DNA from: Falciphora oryzae
Lineage: Eukaryota > Ascomycota > Sordariomycetes > Magnaporthales > Magnaporthaceae
NCBI GenBank assembly: GCA_000733355.1
Contig: JNVV01000029.1
Span: forward strand, 11,768 to 75,767
Reading direction: 5' to 3'
Length of the DNA: 64,000 nt
Shown: positions 1-10,300 of the stretch, one piece after another
How the letters are laid out: each line of letters starts with the position of its first letter
How positions within the stretch are numbered: the stretch's first letter is position 1
The notes under the pieces: model-generated
The model's input: only the letters and a program-made list of their open reading frames with translations
Databases searched by the model: none
Told to the model about the DNA's origin: nothing
Made by a program: the position numbers and the translations under genes

Positions 1-765
1 TGGCCTTACCCCTTACCGGCACACTCGCCGGCCCAACGCATTACTACCACTCGCAGCGCTCACAACGCCCCAGCGTATATACGCCCTACTGCCGATTGCC
101 CGCTCACTAACAAAGAGCGCCGGAATGCGGCCCGACCCCCGTGTGCCTACGGGTTTAATTCTGTTAGCCGCCTCGATAGCAGCACTATAGCCTGGTGTAG
201 ACAAGCTTAGGTAGCGCTAGCACGTCGTATGCCCCTAGGGAGGCGGGGACTGGCGGATCCCGATTTAACAACGTTAAATATACTCTCTTTCTCTCTCTTT
301 TTAGGATTGGGTTTGTGTCAACCACGGCACTTGAAGGAGGCCGGATTGGCTTGACGGGAAATAAAAAATACTTCAAGCGACGACCAGCCCAGATAATGTT
401 GAGAGAAGAGACACGGTAAGAAAGCAATTTTTTTCGTGGTGGGACAAGAACCTAGACTAGAGGTAGCTGCTTCATCTGTCCGAGGCGATTCATCAGGCAG
501 CTGCGTCTGGTTTTTCTTAGTCACACCCGCAGCCAGCACACTGCGTGGTGAATGCGCCGCCAGATTGGATCCAAGTGAGGCGCTGCAGGCCTGGGGATAT
601 AGTGGAGCACGCGGCGAATTGATCTCATTCCCGTCGATTGTGGAAGGTGGGGGAGCGCTCACTGCATCACCAGCTGGCTGCACAGAAATCTCGACGGCAT
701 CGACAACTCAAGGTCGACGCAGCATAACCTTGGACTCGACCCGCTCTCGTGAAAAGAGAAGAAAA
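1..765. other. Intergenic region at the left edge; promoter side of the PAC4-like gene
   Basis: No coding region with recognisable protein character was found on either strand. The frame of the downstream gene is open upstream from about 436, but this extension looks compositionally random and the first good start is the ATG at 766. The first 250 bases are rich in CTA/TAG triplets. They may be the end of another gene's flank or an old repeat, but nothing recognisable is present. Confidence 0.5.
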
Positions 766-1276
766 ATGACAGAAGCAGCAGCAACACCAGACGCCGCCGG
801 CACAACAACATCCCAATTCTCCCTCCCCCTCCCCCGGTCCCTCGACACGCGCATCTACGTCCACCTGACCGTCCGCCCCAAGTCCATCATGCTCTGCCTG
901 ACGACAGCCACCGCCGACGAGCAGGGCTCCCCGCCGCCGATGGGGTCCTTCGTCTATGCCATCCCAGACGTAAACCATCCCCTCCCTTCCCCGTCCCGTT
1001 CCCTCTCTCCTTCGTAGTTAACTAACACTCCCAAAACAGCGCTTCAACAAACAACAACCGCTCACAACCCCCCTCTACACGGTCGAGCCCACGCTGGAGC
1101 TCACAAACCGCATGGCCCGCCTGGTCGCCCGCCGCGCGGGACTGCCCGTCTGCGTCGCAAACTCCATCAGCTTCGCGGGCGCAGGCCTGGGCGGCACCGC
1201 CGACGAGGAGATGGAAGCTTTCCGGGCCGTCGTCGACGCCGTCGTCGCTCGCCTGCCGCAGCCGGCATCTACTTGA
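766..1276 (+). CDS. PAC4-like proteasome assembly chaperone (20S proteasome chaperone, Poc4/Pba4 type)
   Basis: Two exons, 766-969 and 1040-1276, are joined by a 70-nt phase-0 intron (970-1039) with a GTAAAC donor, a TTAACTAAC branch-like motif about 20 nt before the acceptor, and a CAG acceptor. The spliced product is 146 residues, the normal size for the family. The N-terminal part carries the chaperone-type strand pattern (IYVHLTVRPKSIMLCL). The second exon carries LTNRMARLVARRAGLPVCVANS and ends with EEMEAFRAVVDAVV, resembling the end of human PSMG4 (EEMEAF). Family members pair with PAC3/Poc3 and help build the alpha ring of the 20S proteasome in the cytosol or nucleus. The ATG at 766 was chosen because exon 1 from there gives exactly 68 codons and starts just before the conserved core. 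The gene converges with the large gene ending at 2365. The family call rests on motif recall, not on a search. Confidence 0.78.
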
Positions 1277-2364
1277 ATTTCTTTCTCAATCTTTGGCCTT
1301 TCTAACTGTCCTGGAGTAATCGTCACGAACACAAGTGATGGACGGTATGGATCTCAATGGCACAGCACATGATAAAATCACCGAGAGAAATGGAGACGAT
1401 ATTTCATGTATTACTTTATAAGGTCTAATGCCAAAGCAGCACGGCTGTCCCCGGTAAAAACCCCAACTGAACAAACCGCTGCCCATCATGATTGCCCTGC
1501 GCACTCATCAGCATGCCATTTTTTGTTCTTGTGTAAAATATTCCATATCCTTGCTCTTGTTGTTCCCTTTCATATCCGCGTCTCGGCAACGACGACCTCG
1601 GGTGCCTCTGTGGAGAGGGGGTATCTCATAACAGGAAACAAAACAAATGACCAAAAAAACAAACTCGCTCGCTCGTACTAGATGCCCAAAATTGGCTCCC
1701 AGATGTAATGAGATACGTGAAAAAGAGGCGCGTAGAGTTAGCAAAAAAGCAAGAAAAAAGAGTGCTCGATCAAGAGTCGTAAAAAAACAAACGCGCTCAA
1801 AATGTCGTCCTCGGCAAGTCCAGCCCTGCCCATCTGGGAGTAAACAGAGGGGAAAGAAGGTGGCTGAGAGAGGGAAATAAGAGAAGAGAGAAGGCTTCCG
1901 GACACGTAACCAAGGACGATCGCAGAGAGCGCGCACACTTTTAGGTGCAAAAAATAAACCAAAGTAAAACAATCTTGTCGACGGAGAACAGAACGTTTTT
2001 CCGCGTGGCGGAAAATTGGTGTAGTATAATAGTCTGTCGAAAGCCGGCCCTACCACAAGTTAGGCAGGGCTCTAGGGCCGTATGCTGATGGTGTCTGTGG
2101 GCTCGCGCCCTCTTTAAGTCTTGAGTATAAGATGTTTGTTCTCTCTTCCACGCGTGTGGAATATTTGATGCCCGGCGCTTGAAAAAGCAATGCCATGAAT
2201 GAGGGGCTCGTTCTTTTCAGGGGGGAATTAGGTGTCGAGGGTGACTGCGCTCCAAAGTCGAAATGATAAGGGATAAAAACAAGTCATGATCCAGCAAAAC
2301 AGACGAAACGAAAAAGTTCAAAGAGGTGGGTAACGAAAAGAAATGAAAAGGAAGCGAGGCCCCC
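1277..2364. other. Intergenic region between two convergent genes
   Basis: This 1.1-kb stretch holds the 3' flanks of the PAC4-like gene (+) and the large minus-strand gene. It is comparatively AT-rich with many short A and T runs, as expected for 3' untranslated and polyadenylation regions. The open frames here (for example 1508-2056 on the minus strand) are low-complexity and are not supported as genes. Confidence 0.6.
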
Positions 2365-5300
2365 TCAGATACTAGCCACGCGCGTCCGGCCGTCAGGCAC
2401 ACGGGCATGGCAGACCATGAGCTTGAGGCTAGTAGCCCACTCCTGGCACTCGGAGAGCAGCAGCTTGTCGTTCCAGACGCTGCCGCCGAACCCGGCGGCG
2501 CCCGCTCCGACGCCCGGCTCGTAGCACCGGCTGAACCACCAGCGGCCCACCTTGGCCACCATCTTGGTGATGGACTCGTCCGCCACGGGGCTCTCATCGC
2601 GCATCATCTCGGCCAGGGACCGGTCGTCCTTCTTGCGCCGAGGCGCTCCCGCCCCGCGGGCCAGGGGCGACGACCCGGCGACGCCGCCGTCTCCGGTGCT
2701 TCCGGAGGAGGACGCGGCGAGGCGACTAGCCACGGGCACGCCGACGCGGCAGCTCTTGATGTCGACGAAGCCCCTCCGGCCCAGCAGGCGCAGGAGCAGG
2801 TCCGCCGTAGAACCGAGGCAAGTATCGGGCTTGGCGGCGTGGATTCGCTCTTTGAGCCTCCGCACCACTCGCCTGGACCTGTTGCCCATGTTGTTGAGGT
2901 CCACATCCAGGATGGAGAGCTCGATATAGCCGCCAGGCTTGAGAACGCGGCGGGACTCGGCAATGATGTTGCGGAAGTGCGACTCGGGGGCGGCAGCAGG
3001 GAAGCGGTAGACGACCGCTGTGAAGCTCTCGGGCCCAAAGGGGAACTTGTCTAGGTGCGACATGTACTGGATCTGGTGGTGGTTGGGCGGCGTGAGCGGG
3101 AACGAGCCCGAGGAGTTGGACGACGAAGAAGTAGCCAGCGGCGCGCGCGGCGAGAGGTTGAAAAATGTCGCGGCCGGGTACGTCTCGGCCGCATAGAACG
3201 ACCAGTCGTCATTGCCCAGGCCATCAATGACAAGGATGGAGTGGCGCTTCAGCGACTCCTCAGACGAGCCGACCTCAGGCACGAGCTCATCGCGGACCGG
3301 GCTGAAGAGCACGTGGCCAAAGGTGAGCCACTTGCTGACAGTCATGGAGCCGACGCGCAGGTTGACCTGGGACAGCGGCGACGAGACGTCGAGGTCGCTG
3401 AGCAAGCTCGATGCCCCGCTGGCGTCCGACGCGCGTTTCTGGTGCGGCAGGCGGCGCGGGCTGCTGTTGCTAACGGGCGTGCTGTTACGCCTGAGTGACG
3501 TCGGCGGCTTGGAAGGAGCTGCCGCCTTGATCACCGGGCTCTTGACAGAGGGCGCCTTGGTCGTAGGGCTGGTCTCCTGCGGAGCGTCTCCGTACCCGCT
3601 GACAAACTCCGAGACGGAGAATGGAGACGAGATGGGAATCATACCAGTCTCGATAGCCTCATTGAGCGGACCCGTCATGTCCGTGCTGTAGATGCTCGAC
3701 GCGATGGGGACCTTCTCCCTCTCTGACTCGGCCTGCGAGAGGGTCGAGGGTCTCTTGGAGCTGGTAGCAGTGGCATCAATAGCAGGAAGCCGAACAGGCT
3801 GCTTCAGTGTGGGTGACTCCAGGGGCTGTTCGACCACCTTCTTGGACAGGCGTTCGGTGTACTGCTCCAGATGGAAGGGAGTACCGTGGGACGAGCCGGC
3901 AGACGGCGGGGCCTTGAGCGTCTCGTCGCCGAAGAAATCGTCATACTCGCCCCAGATCTCGTCCTCGACGAGCGGCGCGTTAGGCTCGGGCACAATGGCC
4001 GTCGCATCGGCGTACGACACGATGCCGGAGCTGCATGAGGACGTGGTGGTCGTGCTCTGGGAGTTCTTGCGCGGCGAGAAGGCGAGGAACTCGGTCATCA
4101 TGTTTGCCAGGTCAGTCGTGAGCTCTCTAGACCCGCGGAAGCGAGAGTCGAATGCAGTGGCTGCAGTTGAAGCTTGCTCCGCAGACTGTGTCGGAGGCGT
4201 TGGCTGGATCGGCTCTGGTGTCGACGGCTTCACTGGGCTCGGGCCCTTGGCCACTGATTGAGCGTCCTTGATCTCGCCGCGCGGCGCGAGCTGCATGCTG
4301 ATGCGGTTGAATGGTCGCGAGAAGCTCTTCGGAGACGTCTGCTCCGGCCGGGAGTTGACAACTTTGGGAATGCGGCCGACTTGCGGCAGTCGGCTGGGCC
4401 TCCCAACCCTCCGAGCCGCTGGCTGGGGTTCGGGCTCGGCAGGCTCAGCAACCGACCCCAGCGGCTCAGGGGTCGCAACCAACGGCGTCTCAGTCCACTG
4501 GGGCAGTTGGGGCTCTGGTGATATCTGCTCACGGTATTCCAGGGGCTCGACGACCCCACCGCGCTTGAGCTGTTCCTCCTCGTTGGTGGTCGTCCTGCTA
4601 ATTGACGGGCGTCTCGGGATCTGGCTTTGAGGAGGTTGCGGCTGCGGCTGCGGCTGCGGTTGAGGCGAGGGGACAGCGAGCAGATTGGCGTCCCACATAC
4701 CGTCTCTGGCATCTCCCCCGTCATTATCTTCCTGCTCCGAGAAATCCATCGTATAGAACGCAGCAGCCTTCGGCGGCGCCGCCTTTATGGCCACCACGGG
4801 CTTGGGTGGTTCAGGGCTTTTGGTGGCAACGGCAGGCTGGCTTGTCGACCGACCGAAAAAGTTCCACCGACGCGGCGACTTGGCTCTCTTGGTCAGCTTC
4901 TTAGAAGCCCCGGCGGATGGCGCAGACCCCTTGATGGCTCTGAACGCGCCGCCTGCCGGTGCCTCAACGGCCGAGTCATCTGTCATGATTGTGGTGTCGA
5001 TGCTGGTGAGGGCTGGGGACGTCACGCCCTGAGTGCGGGTGATGATAGGCTTCGGGACGCGCATGGCAGCGTCCGCGCTCCCCTTCATCTTGTGGATGGA
5101 TCGCCTGAATGCAAGCGTTGACCGCATCGCCAGCGCTTCCGAATCGCTGCTGTCTGAGGGGCGACGGCTGCCGAGAGAAGGCGTGGTGGTGGTGACGTTT
5201 CGGGGGAAGGGCGATGGCCAGAGAGTAGTCCTGTCTCCTGGGGGCGGCGCTAGAGACACATCAGAGCCCGTCCTCGAAAACCCTCCCGGCAAGCTCTGGT

Positions 5301-7392
5301 TGCTTTCAGTGCGGCCAAGATCAGTACCGACGTTGTGGTTCTGCACAACATCGCCACCAGCGATGACGACGGGCTTCATGCGCTCCAGGAGAAACGGGTC
5401 ATCAGACAGGCTCCTCTCCAGGCTCTCCTGCGACGACATGGTGCCCCCGACACCTCGAGCGAGGCTGCTGCTGCGGCGGCGGTGGCTCATGCCGATTCTT
5501 CCATAGCCCTCGTGACCGGTCCCGGCGGCAGGGCCCCTGCGGACAGCCTTTTCCTTCTGGTCTGCAACCCGTGTCACGGCCTCAGGGGCAGTCTTTGTGC
5601 GCCTTCCGAAAAGCGGGAAGCGCGTCCTAAAGCTGGACACATTCGGACTAGGCGTGCGGCTGGCCGTAGAACCAGAGTGACTCGGCCGCCGGGTGTCGAG
5701 CCGCGGCAGCGCCGGCGTCGGCTCCCTACCGACGGGAAGTCTGGACTGAGATGGTTGCATAGAGCGGTCAGGCTGCGAAGAGGGTGTGGCAGACCTGTTG
5801 TTGTGACTGATGCTATGAGTTAGATTGCCCGGTGCGCTGCGGGAGCCTGGGCCTAGAGGTAGGCTCTGGCGCCTTTCCGAAAGCGACGAAGACGAGAGAT
5901 TGCTCTGGACGACGGGGATGGGCAGGCCGATCTGGGATTGGAGGTCGGGTGTGCCGTCCCGGCTGGGCCGTGCAGGTGGCGCCCCCCTAGGTGATGTGAC
6001 GGCTGGCGTGGCCGTGTGGGCCCTGGTCATGGCCGGTGGCGTGGGCCTGCTGGCCGGCGACGAGGCCATGATTGGCCGGGCGGGCTCGCGAGCCGACTTG
6101 GAGGGGGACGACTCTTGCGCATTTCGGGGTGAGTCCTTGAGGGGTGAATCCTTGAATTTCGTTGAGGACTTCCTCGGAGGCGGGCTTGGCGGCGGACCGG
6201 CCTCGAGCTTGTTCTTCTTTTTCTTTTCGCTCCCCGTCTCACTGCTAGCGGCGGTGGCGGTCGTAGTAGCCACAGGGGCGACGTTCTTCTTGTCACCCTC
6301 GCGGACGGTCGAGTTTGACGACGACGAGTTCAGCGCCTCTCTCACGGCGGCGAGGCCGTGGGGGTCAGCGCTAATCGAGTCGACCGCATTCGTCACGCTG
6401 CCGGCTCTTCTTCGGGTGACGGGAGGCCGTGAGCTCTGCTGGTGGTGTGCCGGGCTGTTCTGTCTCACCCTTGGTGCGGGGAGGCGCAAAGGCGCGACTA
6501 GGCCGGGCGAGTGCGAAGAAATCGAGGTGGTGGGGGTGGTGTCTCGGCTGTAAGGACCGGGCCCGGGCGAGCCAGAGAATCGCGTCGAGGGGCTGCCGCT
6601 GTAGGCGCTAGGCTGGCTGCTAGTGCCCGAGAACAGCGGCGTCGGCGGGGGAAGATCATGTGTCGAAAGCGGATATGGCACCTCGATCGTGTAGCCGCTG
6701 TCCGCCGGCTTGGTATCCCGGTACCGGTCAAGCTCGGGGTAGATCTTGACCGTCTGCGCCGTCGTCGGGAGGTCAATCTGCATTGCGATGCGGATCTCCG
6801 CGGGCGAGTCCGTCAAACTGCGGTCAAGCTGCGAGTCCGGCGAGGCCAGTGATCGTGTTATAGACACCGGAGAGTCGGTTTCGCGTGATGAGCCACTGCC
6901 CGACTGGTTTCGTAGCTTGACCGTCTCCTGCGCCAGGTTCGCAGACTTGCGCCTCAGCACATTCCGCACTGGCCGGGGCTTGAGCTCCTCTGTCTGCCGG
7001 GTGGAAGACACTGAAAACGTGGGGACGGCACTTGACGACGCTGACCGGGAGGAAGATCCGAGGCCGTTACTAGGACCAGAACTCCACGGTTTGTCCTGGT
7101 GGGATAATGGGGGTCGTGTGGTTGCTTGTCTGGGTGCAGGCGCCCTCCTGCCGGTCGTCTGAACCTGCGGTATCCTGCTGGAACTCGGGGTCCGAGATAT
7201 GGAAGAGCTCTCCTGGGGCTGTGGCCGCAAAGACTCCATGGCCCTCCGTGGTTGCGAAGACGCCGAGTTATCTGCAGAAACGGCGCTCCTGTACACCCCT
7301 GCTCCCGCACCCAGGGTTGGCCTCGTCGGTGCCTGGATCCGCTCGTCTGACCTCGCCGAGCCATATCTGGGCCCGTGCCTGATGGAGGCCAT
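2365..7392 (-). CDS. Large disordered protein with C-terminal degenerate class I methyltransferase-like domain
   Basis: A single uninterrupted frame of 1675 codons has an ATG at 7392 and a TGA at 2367-2365. About 1340 residues are Ser/Pro/Arg-rich and predicted to be disordered, with a Pro-Gln repeat near residues 905-920 and many SPR/SP motifs typical of phosphosites. Residues ~1350-1675 form a globular domain resembling fungal methyltransferase type 11 proteins: a strand plus loop (ILVIDGLGND, ~1385-1395) in the motif I position, and VLKPGGYIEL (~1483-1492), the usual post-III motif of SAM-dependent enzymes. The motif I glycine pattern (normally D-x-G-x-G-x-G) is missing, so SAM binding is doubtful and a scaffold role is possible. 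An inserted Ser-rich loop separates the first strands. No intron is needed. The substrate is unknown, and the protein could be an active but divergent enzyme. Confidence 0.85.
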   Translation of the reverse strand: MASIRHGPRYGSARSDERIQAPTRPTLGAGAGVYRSAVSADNSASSQPRRAMESLRPQPQESSSISRTPSSSRIPQVQTTGRRAPAPRQATTRPPLSHQDKPWSSGPSNGLGSSSRSASSSAVPTFSVSSTRQTEELKPRPVRNVLRRKSANLAQETVKLRNQSGSGSSRETDSPVSITRSLASPDSQLDRSLTDSPAEIRIAMQIDLPTTAQTVKIYPELDRYRDTKPADSGYTIEVPYPLSTHDLPPPTPLFSGTSSQPSAYSGSPSTRFSGSPGPGPYSRDTTPTTSISSHSPGLVAPLRLPAPRVRQNSPAHHQQSSRPPVTRRRAGSVTNAVDSISADPHGLAAVREALNSSSSNSTVREGDKKNVAPVATTTATAASSETGSEKKKKNKLEAGPPPSPPPRKSSTKFKDSPLKDSPRNAQESSPSKSAREPARPIMASSPASRPTPPAMTRAHTATPAVTSPRGAPPARPSRDGTPDLQSQIGLPIPVVQSNLSSSSLSERRQSLPLGPGSRSAPGNLTHSISHNNRSATPSSQPDRSMQPSQSRLPVGREPTPALPRLDTRRPSHSGSTASRTPSPNVSSFRTRFPLFGRRTKTAPEAVTRVADQKEKAVRRGPAAGTGHEGYGRIGMSHRRRSSSLARGVGGTMSSQESLERSLSDDPFLLERMKPVVIAGGDVVQNHNVGTDLGRTESNQSLPGGFSRTGSDVSLAPPPGDRTTLWPSPFPRNVTTTTPSLGSRRPSDSSDSEALAMRSTLAFRRSIHKMKGSADAAMRVPKPIITRTQGVTSPALTSIDTTIMTDDSAVEAPAGGAFRAIKGSAPSAGASKKLTKRAKSPRRWNFFGRSTSQPAVATKSPEPPKPVVAIKAAPPKAAAFYTMDFSEQEDNDGGDARDGMWDANLLAVPSPQPQPQPQPQPPQSQIPRRPSISRTTTNEEEQLKRGGVVEPLEYREQISPEPQLPQWTETPLVATPEPLGSVAEPAEPEPQPAARRVGRPSRLPQVGRIPKVVNSRPEQTSPKSFSRPFNRISMQLAPRGEIKDAQSVAKGPSPVKPSTPEPIQPTPPTQSAEQASTAATAFDSRFRGSRELTTDLANMMTEFLAFSPRKNSQSTTTTSSCSSGIVSYADATAIVPEPNAPLVEDEIWGEYDDFFGDETLKAPPSAGSSHGTPFHLEQYTERLSKKVVEQPLESPTLKQPVRLPAIDATATSSKRPSTLSQAESEREKVPIASSIYSTDMTGPLNEAIETGMIPISSPFSVSEFVSGYGDAPQETSPTTKAPSVKSPVIKAAAPSKPPTSLRRNSTPVSNSSPRRLPHQKRASDASGASSLLSDLDVSSPLSQVNLRVGSMTVSKWLTFGHVLFSPVRDELVPEVGSSEESLKRHSILVIDGLGNDDWSFYAAETYPAATFFNLSPRAPLATSSSSNSSGSFPLTPPNHHQIQYMSHLDKFPFGPESFTAVVYRFPAAAPESHFRNIIAESRRVLKPGGYIELSILDVDLNNMGNRSRRVVRRLKERIHAAKPDTCLGSTADLLLRLLGRRGFVDIKSCRVGVPVASRLAASSSGSTGDGGVAGSSPLARGAGAPRRKKDDRSLAEMMRDESPVADESITKMVAKVGRWWFSRCYEPGVGAGAAGFGGSVWNDKLLLSECQEWATSLKLMVCHARVPDGRTRVASI

Positions 7393-10300
7393 CTCTAATG
7401 TGTGGTGGGTGGATGTGAGGGTAAACGTAAAGTCATAGTAACACGGCCGCTATAGCTCCATTCCCGGGCGTCTGCAGCTAATGTGGCAGTGTCAGCATAT
7501 TATATCGGGAAGGCCGCGCGCGCCGGGAGCCGGCTGGGATGCCTCGGGTCGTGCGGCAGGCTTCGGTGCATAAGGGCAGCTGAGGATTAGGTGCTGACCA
7601 GTGTTATGATTCCTCGTCTGTCACCTCGGTCGTATGTGCGCTTCCAGGCCTTGGCAGGCCCTGCAATGCTGATGGCAAAGGAATTAAGTAAGAATTAACA
7701 CCAAAGCCCTGCTGTGCTACCCCGTGTCCAGCAGGCAAGGCGGTCCCCGGGAGATCCAGCCGAGAGCGCGGCGCAAGTAGGAGCCAGACGAAGGGAAGAA
7801 AAAATAACTTGGAACGTGGGATATCAAAAGCTTAAAGAAAGATGAAATCAGGCGCCGAAATTCGGGAAGGGGAGGTTCCCTGGACGATAAGGTCCGCCGA
7901 TGGAAAGCCGACAGGGGATGGAGATGGGTGGGTGGTATGCTAGCCGTAGGTGTGTGGGCAGCCCAAGGATGTGGCAGCTTTTCCGCGCAACCTCGACTGT
8001 TGAAGGAGGGGGGCCACTAATAAGTCGTTTGCGCGGCTGGCGTGTAAGTGCAGCGGGCTAGACCTGAGGGGTGGTGGGGATGCCGGCCTTGGGTGGTGTG
8101 GACTCAGGCTGCGGGCGTCTAAGCATGTAGGCCTTGCCGCCGTAAACCCGAACGACTATCGGGCGGTGGAGGAGCGCAAAAAAGAATTACGGGGAGGACA
8201 GCAGAAAAAAAGGCGGAGACGGCAGTTTAGGAGGAGACACGTTGCAGGGCGGAGAAAGGGTTCAAGGCAGGTCCCCGTCGACAGGATGGCGTGAGTGTGG
8301 TGGGAGGGAAGACAAGTAGAAGGAAAGAAAATGTGAGGGAGGGGAGGTCACAGGAGTTGGCCAGAAGAAAGAGAAGAAAAAAATGTATATACGTCTAGGT
8401 CACCCAGCCATGGGCTTTGGCAGCCGAACCACCTGCAGCAGCCATCGTCCACTCACAGTCTAGCAGCGGCGAGAGCGACGCTGGTGTACATGGTCGAGGT
8501 GCGCGCAGGCGGCGAGGCGTATCTCTATCAGCGAGCCCAGGGCAGCACGCAGCGGACGATGGGCGGCGGTCCACTGGGCCGGGGTGTGTGGGGTGGAGGA
8601 CGGGCAGGATGGGAGTCCAGGGTCGTGGATCGCACGCTGTAGACTGGATTTGTGGCCCCGTCCTGGGCCCCAGCTCCCGGTTGAGCTGTTGACACACCCT
8701 TGCTACCATTCTCAATTCTTCGACGGGCGTGGCGCACACCCTTGCAAGAGCGCGCCTGGACGCGGGCCGTCCTGGGCATGACCTCGACGCTAGGCTGGCC
8801 CGGTCGGACTGGTACTTCACAGCCCCAGCATGCAAGGCAGGGAGGCAAGGTACCTGCCCGCGTCACACAGCGCAAACGCAAGCCGTAGCCCCGGAGGAAG
8901 AGGAGGGCCTGTTTCCGTGCGACCTGGTCATGTGCCGAGGGTGAGAAGGAGGGACGCACTCGGTCGGCGGTAGAGGACCACATGTGCTGGCCGGCTCGCT
9001 TGCACGTCAGACAGTCCGAGTTCCACCAGTGACGGCGGCCACTAGGCTCGCTGAGTCACCCGAGCACGGGCGAAATGTTGGGGCAAGCGGGAGAGCGAAA
9101 GCAAAGAGAGGGTTCCATCGATGGGTTGCTGCCAGCATCTATCAGCTGTGGCCCGGGCGAGCCGTTGAGGCGGGACCAGCAGGATGCCGTGGCAGACGGA
9201 TAATTGGGTGGCAGCGTGCAGCGTGCAGCAGCGAAAGGAGAAATGCGGACTGACGCCTGTCGCTCATCTGCTGATGCAGGGCTTGCAGCGGCCAAGGCGC
9301 CCCTTGGCCAGATAGCATCATCAGGAGAGGCGAGCACGGCGTGCGTGCATGCTGCAGCGCTGCGCCCTCTTTTGCGAGTGAGGCCTGCCAGCAAGCCAAG
9401 CCAGCACGCCAGCAGCCAGCCAGCCAGCCCAAAGAGGAGCCGGTACGTACCCCGTACTTCGTACTCTGGCAGTGGAAAGGGGATTGGGAAAAATGGCACC
9501 CCGGGAGATGCATGTGAACGACACCCTATGAGAGGACGGGACGCACCCCTGAGCGACGCTATTGGAAAACCATGATCCCAGGCGAAATGTATCCATGAGG
9601 TAGCAGCCTGTCGCAACCCACTGCCTAGGGCCACCAAAGACCCAACCGGGTCGGGCTGGCTGGGCTCTGCAGTGTGTTCATGTCGGTTCGTTATGTTCAT
9701 CCGGGTTCGCGGCCTGCCAGGCAGCGTCCATGATTTGCGAGCTTCTTGTGGAGAAAGTCAGCAGTTTTTTGTTTCTGCCGTTGTCTTTCCGTCCCACCGC
9801 CACTTAACGACAGGGAAAAGATATTATCAAGCAAGCAGAGCAGAGAAACGCCAGCTATGGAGAGGAAAAGGTGACGATCCGCAACAGCGGCAATACCGCA
9901 AGCCGAGGGCGACGCGAGGGAACAGACGGTGAGCTGAGCTGGCATTGGGCAGGCGGACGAGGCGGGTTGCAGTCAGTCGAGTGGGAGCCCTGCAAACGAG
10001 GAGAAAACGGGGCAGCGAGTGGTGAGGGGCAAAAAAAAAAAAAACCAGTCACCCAAAAGTGGGTTGCATCTGGTCTAGGCTTGATGGCTCCACTTTGGCC
10101 TGCCGCTTCGGGTACTTTCGGTGTTGGCGCGCTTTCCCTCAGTGCGCCGTCAGCGCTCGGTAACCAGGTGGTTGCTTCCGACGTTCGCTCACAGCCACAC
10201 TTTCCCCGCCGCCATGCATTTTTCTTCTTTCTCGACAGCATTCCTGTTTCTTTTTCTGTTTCTCTGCGAGTCTGCCCGCACTAAATTCCAAATGGAGTCC

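Noticed and set aside
9436..9475. Palindromic TACGTA / GTAC cluster
   Set aside because: Short GTAC words recur widely in fungal intergenic DNA; nothing links them to a defined element.
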